Positions 59,421-64,000 of a stretch of DNA of 64,000 nt are shown one piece after another. This DNA is from CAVURS01 sp963834425. Lineage in GTDB: Bacteria > Actinomycetota > Actinomycetes > Actinomycetales > CAVURS01. The stretch covers positions 1 through 64,000 of the forward strand of contig CAWIBR010000008.1 of NCBI GenBank assembly GCA_963834425.1, given 5' to 3'. Under the pieces are notes generated by a model that worked only from the letters and a program-made list of their open reading frames with translations, was not told the origin of the DNA and did no database searches. The position numbers and the translations under genes are program-made. Numbering within the stretch: the first letter of the stretch is position 1; every line of letters begins with the position of its first letter.

Positions 59421-60533
59421 TTAGTGGTCGGGGAACGCGCCCGACCGACCCGGCCGCTCGCCCGCCAGGGCGCGCGGCAGATAGTCGCGTTGCAGGATCG
59501 TCGCGACGAGCTCGCCGCGACTGTGGACGCCCGTCCGGTCGAACACGGACTTCAGATGGTCTTGGACGGTGTCCGCCGTCAGGTGCAGGTGCTCGGCGAT
59601 CTGCCGGGTCGACCGGCCCTGACAGACCAGGCCGGTGACGGCCCGCTCCCGTGGGGTCAGGCCGTAGGCGACCATGATCAGTGGTGCGACCTCCGCGGCC
59701 GGAGCCTCCTCGACGATGACCGCCGCCGAACGACCACCGGGGGAGTCCATCCAGGACGCGTGCATCCGAGCCCATCGTCCGCTGCGGGTCCGGACCTGCG
59801 ACCGGGGCAGGGCCGGTTCGGTCGGGTCGAGACGGCGCAGCCGCACGACGAGGGCCGACAGCTCGACCGGGAGCTCCGACCCATCCGCCGTGCCGCCGAG
59901 CTCGACCAGCCAGCGCCCCGCCGTGTCGTTCAGGCCCGCCACCGCGCCGTCCGGTCCGATCAGCACCAAACCGGGCCCGTCCGGCCCGGCGTCGGTTCTG
60001 ACCGCCCGCTGCAACAGGCCGAGCCGGATCCCCTCGGCCAGATGCGGAGCGAGCCGCTGCAGGAACGCGGCCTCCTCGCTGGAGAACGTCGATTCGGCGG
60101 CCTCCCGGTGCAGGCAGATGAAGCCCCAACAGGTGCCGCGGATCCGCAGCACGGCGCGCAGCTCGTCCTGCAGGCCCAGCGGCTCGAAGATGTCCCGATA
60201 GCGCTCGCTGCTGACCGGCCGGCCCTGCGTGGCATCCATCAGCGACCGCACCCCGACCGGATCCCGCGCGAGGTCGGTCCACTTGTTGACGTCGTCTCGG
60301 AGGTACTCGTTCTCCACGAAGTACGGCCCGGAGTCCGCCGGCAGCTCATCGCGAAAGCTGTTGGTAAATAACAATGTTGCCGGGTCGGCCAACGCCCACC
60401 ACAGCGCGTCGACGGGCAGGGCCTTGCGCAGCTGCGGGAGGACGGCGTCGCGTAGGGCATCCAGGTCCAGGCCCGCCCGGCAGGTCAGGGCGACCCGGGC
60501 GGCGAGGGCGTCGAGCGCGGTCGTGGTGAGCAT
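59421..60533 (-). CDS. LuxR-family transcriptional regulator with GAF-like sensor
   Basis: 370 residues. The C-terminal HTH (about 300-355) reads LTPRERAVTGLVCQGRSTRQ, IAEHLHLTADTVQDHLKSVF, the LuxR/FixJ signature. The N-terminal 150 residues look like a GAF domain (WALADPATLLFTNSFRDELP, GTCWGFICLHREA), followed by a PAS-like middle (VLIGPDGAVAGLNDTAGRWL). No phosphoacceptor domain. It is alone on its strand between two small genes; the target is unknown. Confidence 0.88.
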   Translation of the reverse strand: MLTTTALDALAARVALTCRAGLDLDALRDAVLPQLRKALPVDALWWALADPATLLFTNSFRDELPADSGPYFVENEYLRDDVNKWTDLARDPVGVRSLMDATQGRPVSSERYRDIFEPLGLQDELRAVLRIRGTCWGFICLHREAAESTFSSEEAAFLQRLAPHLAEGIRLGLLQRAVRTDAGPDGPGLVLIGPDGAVAGLNDTAGRWLVELGGTADGSELPVELSALVVRLRRLDPTEPALPRSQVRTRSGRWARMHASWMDSPGGRSAAVIVEEAPAAEVAPLIMVAYGLTPRERAVTGLVCQGRSTRQIAEHLHLTADTVQDHLKSVFDRTGVHSRGELVATILQRDYLPRALAGERPGRSGAFPDH

Positions 60534-60557
60534 GGCAACTCATCTCCCGCCCGGAGT

Positions 60558-60872
60558 CTAGGGGCGGGTGACCACGTCGTAGCGTCCGCGCGCGACCAGT
60601 TCGGTGTCCGTGGCCGCCACGGTGGTGGCCCGGCTCTGCTCCGCGAACTCGTCCGAGGCCCGCGCCGCCTCCTCGCTGTCCCACAACGTCAACGTCAAAG
60701 CGGTGCCGGACTCGTGGTCGACCAGGAAGACGACGCCGGCGTTGCCGGGCAGTCCCTCCACGAAGTCCCGCACTCGGTCCCGGGCGTTGTCGGCCCACTT
60801 CTGCAGGGCCTCGGGGGATCCGGACCAGGTCGAGGTACGAGCGGATGTGGCGACCGACGTTGTAGCGGGCAT
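60558..60872 (-). CDS. Small dimeric alpha-beta-barrel protein (antibiotic-biosynthesis-monooxygenase-like)
   Basis: 104 residues from the ATG at 60872. The pattern FVEGLPGNAGVVFLVDHESG, TLTLWDSEEAARASDEFAEQ is that of ABM/EthD-type ferredoxin-like barrels. A similar LWDSEEAAR segment occurs in the small protein at 61074 (VWDSEEAARGFF), so these neighbours, on opposite strands, share a fold and perhaps an origin. Members act as quinone monooxygenases, haem-degrading enzymes or simple binders; no specific role can be given. Confidence 0.65.
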   Translation of the reverse strand: MPATTSVATSARTSTWSGSPEALQKWADNARDRVRDFVEGLPGNAGVVFLVDHESGTALTLTLWDSEEAARASDEFAEQSRATTVAATDTELVARGRYDVVTRP

Positions 60873-61073
60873 GACGACTCCTCGGGTTGCGCGGCGTGCG
60901 GATTCGTTCCCGGCCAGCATTGCTCGGCACCCGTCGCGTGACCCTCCCAGAAATCTGGGAGGCAACCCAGCGCTCGAGGACGTCCGGTCGGACCCGTAGG
61001 CGTACGGGCGTGGCAGTGCTAGCGTCCGAACCGGTCCAGAGCGGGCCAGTTCGTGCTCGAGAGCAGGTGCACG

Positions 61074-61370
61074 ATGATCGGAGTCTTCGTCACGTTCGAA
61101 GGGGCCGATGGCCCCGACCGGGATCGCGCCGCCAAGGTCGCGCACGAGGCCCGTCACATGTTCGAGGGGATGCCGGGCCTGCGGTCGAAGGCCTTCACCT
61201 ACGACGACAGCGCCGCCCGGGCGACCAACTTCTACGTCTGGGACTCCGAGGAAGCCGCCCGTGGCTTCTTCACGCCGCAGCTGACGGAGCTGGTCATCGA
61301 TCTCTACGGCGTGGCGCCGACGATCGCCTACGTCGAGATCCTGGAGAACGTCGAGAACGCCGTCGCCTGA
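61074..61370 (+). CDS. Small dimeric alpha-beta-barrel protein (YdhR-like)
   Basis: 98 residues from the ATG at 61074 with GAGCAGG upstream. MIGVFVTFEGADG opening strand, a helix with AHEARHMFEGMPGLRSKAFT, and NFYVWDSEEAARGFFTPQLT. The fold resembles ABM or YdhR-type proteins. It is divergent from the gene at 60872, 201 bp apart; the gap holds no other supported gene. A longer GTG-started form (61053) is possible. Confidence 0.65.
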   Translation: MIGVFVTFEGADGPDRDRAAKVAHEARHMFEGMPGLRSKAFTYDDSAARATNFYVWDSEEAARGFFTPQLTELVIDLYGVAPTIAYVEILENVENAVA

Positions 61371-61386
61371 GCGAGTTTCGCGCCGG

Positions 61387-62034
61387 TCAGGAAACGCGGC
61401 CGGCGGTTGTCTTGGCCTGAGCGGTCATGTCCGAGACGCTCGGTGGCGCCTTCCCGACCACCAGGTCCTGGAACGCGAAGAAGGTCGAGCTGTCCAGGGC
61501 ATAGATCCCGCTGAAGCCCACGGCCGTACCCGCGATCTTGGCGCTGCCGTAGACCGAGGAGGCCTCGTCGCCGACCCCGGACACGTCCCCCGTCGCGAGT
61601 GCGACGTGGACGCCGGGCGGGAGCTTCTTCGCGACCAGCGCCTTGGCCTGCGCCTGCGCTGTGTTCCAATCTGCCTTGGCCGCATCGGAACTCGCGTCCT
61701 GACCAACCTCGACGGTGAAGACGTTGGTGGTCTGCGCTCCGTAGACGCACTCCTTGCCCTTGCCGCTCGTCTCTTCCTTGCCCGGGCCGTAGCGCACGCC
61801 GGCGAGGGACGAGGCTTCGGATCTGGTGACCAGCTGGCACGGGTCCAATGCGGTCGCGACCGCATTGCCGCTCGATGTCGTCGGCGATGCCGCGGGGGGA
61901 GAGGTGCTCGAGCTGGCCGGGGCTGTGGTGACCGAGCCACCGGAGCCCGGGCTAGCGCCTCCGGACGCCGAGCTGCAGCCCGCCAGTGCGATGGCCGATG
62001 TGACGGCCAGCAGGGTGATCGCCGTACGTCGCAT
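61387..62034 (-). CDS. DUF3558-like lipoprotein
   Basis: 215 residues. Signal peptide with lipobox LAGC at about 17-20, then a Ser/Thr/Pro/Gly-rich linker to about 57, and a folded domain beginning ALDPCQLVTRSEASSLAG, with a second Cys in KGKECVYGAQ that probably pairs with the first. This arrangement is that of the DUF3558 lipoproteins common in actinobacteria. Anchored to the outer face of the membrane; function unknown. Confidence 0.78.
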   Translation of the reverse strand: MRRTAITLLAVTSAIALAGCSSASGGASPGSGGSVTTAPASSSTSPPAASPTTSSGNAVATALDPCQLVTRSEASSLAGVRYGPGKEETSGKGKECVYGAQTTNVFTVEVGQDASSDAAKADWNTAQAQAKALVAKKLPPGVHVALATGDVSGVGDEASSVYGSAKIAGTAVGFSGIYALDSSTFFAFQDLVVGKAPPSVSDMTAQAKTTAGRVS

Positions 62035-62215
62035 GTCTGTCTCCTCGGGTCGAACTGGTAGTGCCGCCGTAGAGGAGGAGGCGGGCCGGCGAAGTCTGAG
62101 ACGTCCGGCGCCGGAGTTCTCTACGTCGCGCTCAGACTAGTCTTGGACGGCCGTATTCGATACGTCCCTGCAGGACTCCTTGGGCGGTCACCCGAGGCCG
62201 GCTCGAAGGATGTCC

Positions 62216-63877
62216 ATGAGCAAGCCCGCCATCCTCACCGTCGACGACGACGCCGAGGTCTCCGCGGCGATCACCCGCGACCTGCGCAGCCGCTATGGCG
62301 CGGACTACCGGGTGGTTTCGGCCCGCTCCGGGGCCGATGCCCTGTCGTTGCTGACCCGGCTGGCCCTGCGCGGGCAACCCGTGGCGCTGATCGCGGCCGA
62401 CCAGCGGATGCCGGAGATGACGGGGATCGAACTGCTGGAGCAGGCACGGGCGCAGGCCCCAACCGCCAAGTACCTCCTGCTCACGGCGTACGCCGACACC
62501 GATGCGGCGATCACGGCGATCAACGACATCGGGCTTGACTACTACCTGCTCAAGCCCTGGGATCCGCCGCAGGAGCGGCTCTATCCGGTGATCGACGGTC
62601 TGCTGGACGACTGGCGGCAGGCCAACCCCGAGCACACCTCGGACGTTCGGGTCGTCGGGCACCGGTGGTCCGAGCGCAGCCATGAGATCAAGACCTTCCT
62701 GGCCCGCAACCATGTGCCGTATCGCTGGTACGACGTGGAGCGGGACGCCGAGGCCACGCGGTTGGTCTCACTCGCTGAGGCCGCGGTCGCGGACCTGCCA
62801 TTGGTCCTGGTGCCGGAGGGCGACACGCTGCGCTCGCCGTCCACCCTCGATGTCGCCGATGCGCTGGGACTCAGGACCAGAGCCGACCAGCCGCTGTACG
62901 ACGTGTGCATCGTCGGGGGTGGTCCGGCCGGTCTCGCGGCTGCGGTCTACGCGGCGTCGGAGGGGCTGAGCACCGTTGTGGTGGAACGCGAAGCGCCGGG
63001 CGGCCAGGCCGGCCAGAGTGCCGCGATCGAGAACTACCTCGGCTTTCCGAAGGGACTGACCGGCTCCGACCTGACCCATCGGGCCGTGGCCCAGGTGTCG
63101 CGATTCGGCGCCGAGATGGTGCTGGCCCGCGACGTCGTCGGGCTGGAGGCGCGGGGGCCGGTACGGGCCGTCGTCTTTGCCGGCTCGGGTGAGATCGAGG
63201 CGCGGGCGGTGATCGTTGCGACCGGCGTCTCGTATCGCCGGCTCGAGGCCGACGGCCTGGCCGAGCTGACCGGGCGGGGCGTCTATTACGGCGCCAACGC
63301 CGGTGACGCCGGCCAGTGTGAGGGCGACGACGTCTACGTCGTGGGCGCGGCCAACTCGGCCGGCCAGGCCGCGCTCAACCTGGCGCGGTTCGCCAAGCGG
63401 GTCGTCGTCGTGGCTCGGGCCGCGACGTTGGCCGACTCGATGTCGCAGTACCTGGTCGAGCGGATCCTGGCTGCACCCAACATTGAGGTGCGCTACCGAT
63501 CCGAGGTGGTGGCCTGCCGGGGCGACGGGCATCTGGAGGCGCTGGTGCTGGCCGATCGGGACTCCGGAGCGCGCGACGAGGTCTCGGCGAGCTGGCTCTT
63601 CGTCTTCGTGGGCGCCTCGCCGCGGACCGACTGGCTGGGCGAGGCGGTCGTCCGCGACGAGCACGGTTTCGTCGTGACCGGCCCGGACCTGGCTGGGACG
63701 AAGGGGTTTTCGGCCGCCTGGCCGCTGCCCCGCTCGCCGTACGCCTTGGAGACGAGCGTGCCCGGAGTCTTCGCCGCCGGAGATGTGCGGCTGGACTCGA
63801 TGAAGCGGGTCGCCTCGGCGGTCGGCGAGGGCGCGATGTCGGTCTATCTCGTGCACCGCTATCTGGCCTCGACCTGA
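62216..63877 (+). CDS. Fused response regulator/thioredoxin-reductase-like flavoprotein
   Basis: 553 residues from the ATG at 62216 (AAGGA six bases before; ATG at 62210 is an alternative). Residues 1-125 are a receiver domain with D10/D11, phosphoacceptor D62 (LIAADQRMPEMTG) and K113 (LLKPWD). About 135-225 is a thioredoxin/glutaredoxin-like fold without CxxC. From about 237 a TrxB-like flavoprotein begins (YDVCIVGGGPAGLAAAVYA, GGQAGQSAAIENYLGFP, GVFAAGDVR). The redox CxxC of TrxB is replaced by a segment with one Cys (DAGQCEGDD), so disulfide reduction is doubtful. The next gene starts at the last base of its stop. Confidence 0.88.
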   Translation: MSKPAILTVDDDAEVSAAITRDLRSRYGADYRVVSARSGADALSLLTRLALRGQPVALIAADQRMPEMTGIELLEQARAQAPTAKYLLLTAYADTDAAITAINDIGLDYYLLKPWDPPQERLYPVIDGLLDDWRQANPEHTSDVRVVGHRWSERSHEIKTFLARNHVPYRWYDVERDAEATRLVSLAEAAVADLPLVLVPEGDTLRSPSTLDVADALGLRTRADQPLYDVCIVGGGPAGLAAAVYAASEGLSTVVVEREAPGGQAGQSAAIENYLGFPKGLTGSDLTHRAVAQVSRFGAEMVLARDVVGLEARGPVRAVVFAGSGEIEARAVIVATGVSYRRLEADGLAELTGRGVYYGANAGDAGQCEGDDVYVVGAANSAGQAALNLARFAKRVVVVARAATLADSMSQYLVERILAAPNIEVRYRSEVVACRGDGHLEALVLADRDSGARDEVSASWLFVFVGASPRTDWLGEAVVRDEHGFVVTGPDLAGTKGFSAAWPLPRSPYALETSVPGVFAAGDVRLDSMKRVASAVGEGAMSVYLVHRYLAST

Positions 63878-64000
63878 TGCAGGTCAGCGACATCCGCGGC
63901 CTGTCGGTCTTCGACGGGCTCAGCGACGAGCAGCTCGGTGCGCTGGTCGCGGTCGGCGACCAGGTGATGATCGAGCCCGGGGTCGAGCTGTTTCACGAGG
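63877..64000 (+). CDS. Cyclic-nucleotide-binding-domain protein, N-terminal part (partial)
   Basis: The ATG at 63877 shares its A with the TGA of the fusion gene. The 41 visible residues (VSDIRGLSVFDGLSDEQLGA, then VMIEPGVELFHE) are the start of a CRP-type cyclic-nucleotide-binding fold. The rest is outside the window. Genes in this position next to such fusions often add a histidine-kinase ATPase domain, which would make it the partner of the receiver domain; this is expectation, not seen. Confidence 0.7.
   Translation, partial: MQVSDIRGLSVFDGLSDEQLGALVAVGDQVMIEPGVELFHE

Overview
The window is very GC-rich, actinobacterial-type DNA. Most genes start with GTG or ATG inside four-base ATGA/GTGA overlaps. 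Lineage markers include an Lsr2 nucleoid protein, a mycothiol-dependent-isomerase-like protein, a DasR-like GntR regulator with matching operator-like sites, FurA-KatG, and two copies of the 13E12 (DUF222/HNH) repeat family. A soil or plant-associated member of Propionibacteriales, Frankiales or a related order fits, but the sequence does not fix the genus.

Layout. 1-1.2 kb: the tail of an ECF-type sigma factor and a coupled membrane protein. 1.2-4.2 kb: a copper amine oxidase divergent from a LysR regulator. 4.2-5.9 kb: a broken 13E12 copy with a conserved upstream element. 6.0-9.7 kb: a tightly overlapped operon of M20 peptidase, HpaB-type flavin monooxygenase, RidA and DUF1028. 9.7-18.2 kb: a GlcNAc/MurNAc salvage locus (GAP-family membrane protein, DasR-like regulator, GH3/NagZ-like hydrolase, MurQ, an ABC importer without ATPase, NagA) with three dre-like sites. 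18.2-19.8 kb: a second 13E12 copy. 20-22.7 kb: an unknown gene and a two-component system. 22.7-25.8 kb: furA-katG-DUF1348.

The region 25.9-53.2 kb is a sugar-acid and polyol island. It holds LacI regulator 1 with twin perfect operators, an FGGY kinase and a LacD/YihT-type aldolase; LacI regulator 2 and a single-domain-ATPase sugar ABC importer with mirror-image operators; a mannitol-dehydrogenase-family enzyme, alcohol dehydrogenase, xylulose-reductase-like SDR, UxuA-like mannonate dehydratase, a second SDR, Lsr2, an intradiol dioxygenase, a KGSADH-type dehydrogenase, L-fuconate dehydratase, a TPP enzyme, a LarA homologue, UxaC, a UxuB-like reductase, an alpha/beta hydrolase, an IlvD/Edd-family dehydratase and another alcohol dehydrogenase. 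UxaC, UxuB and UxuA give glucuronate to 2-keto-3-deoxygluconate. FucD plus SDR, and the dehydratase plus KGSADH, fit oxidative fucose and pentose routes.

53.4-64 kb: a GGDEF-EAL protein, a GNAT-like protein, a mycothiol-isomerase-like protein with a TetR regulator, a phosphotransferase, a LuxR regulator, two small dimeric alpha-beta-barrel proteins, a lipoprotein, and a response regulator/thioredoxin-reductase fusion followed by a cyclic-nucleotide-binding protein cut by the window end.

Caution: about 26 of some 60 genes cannot be read in one frame. Family-like sequence continues in another frame after each break, and stop-start overlaps are kept, so single-base errors in G/C runs are likelier than gene decay. 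These genes are listed as CDS over their inferred full span and marked frame-interrupted. Only the two 13E12 copies, broken many times, are called pseudogenes.
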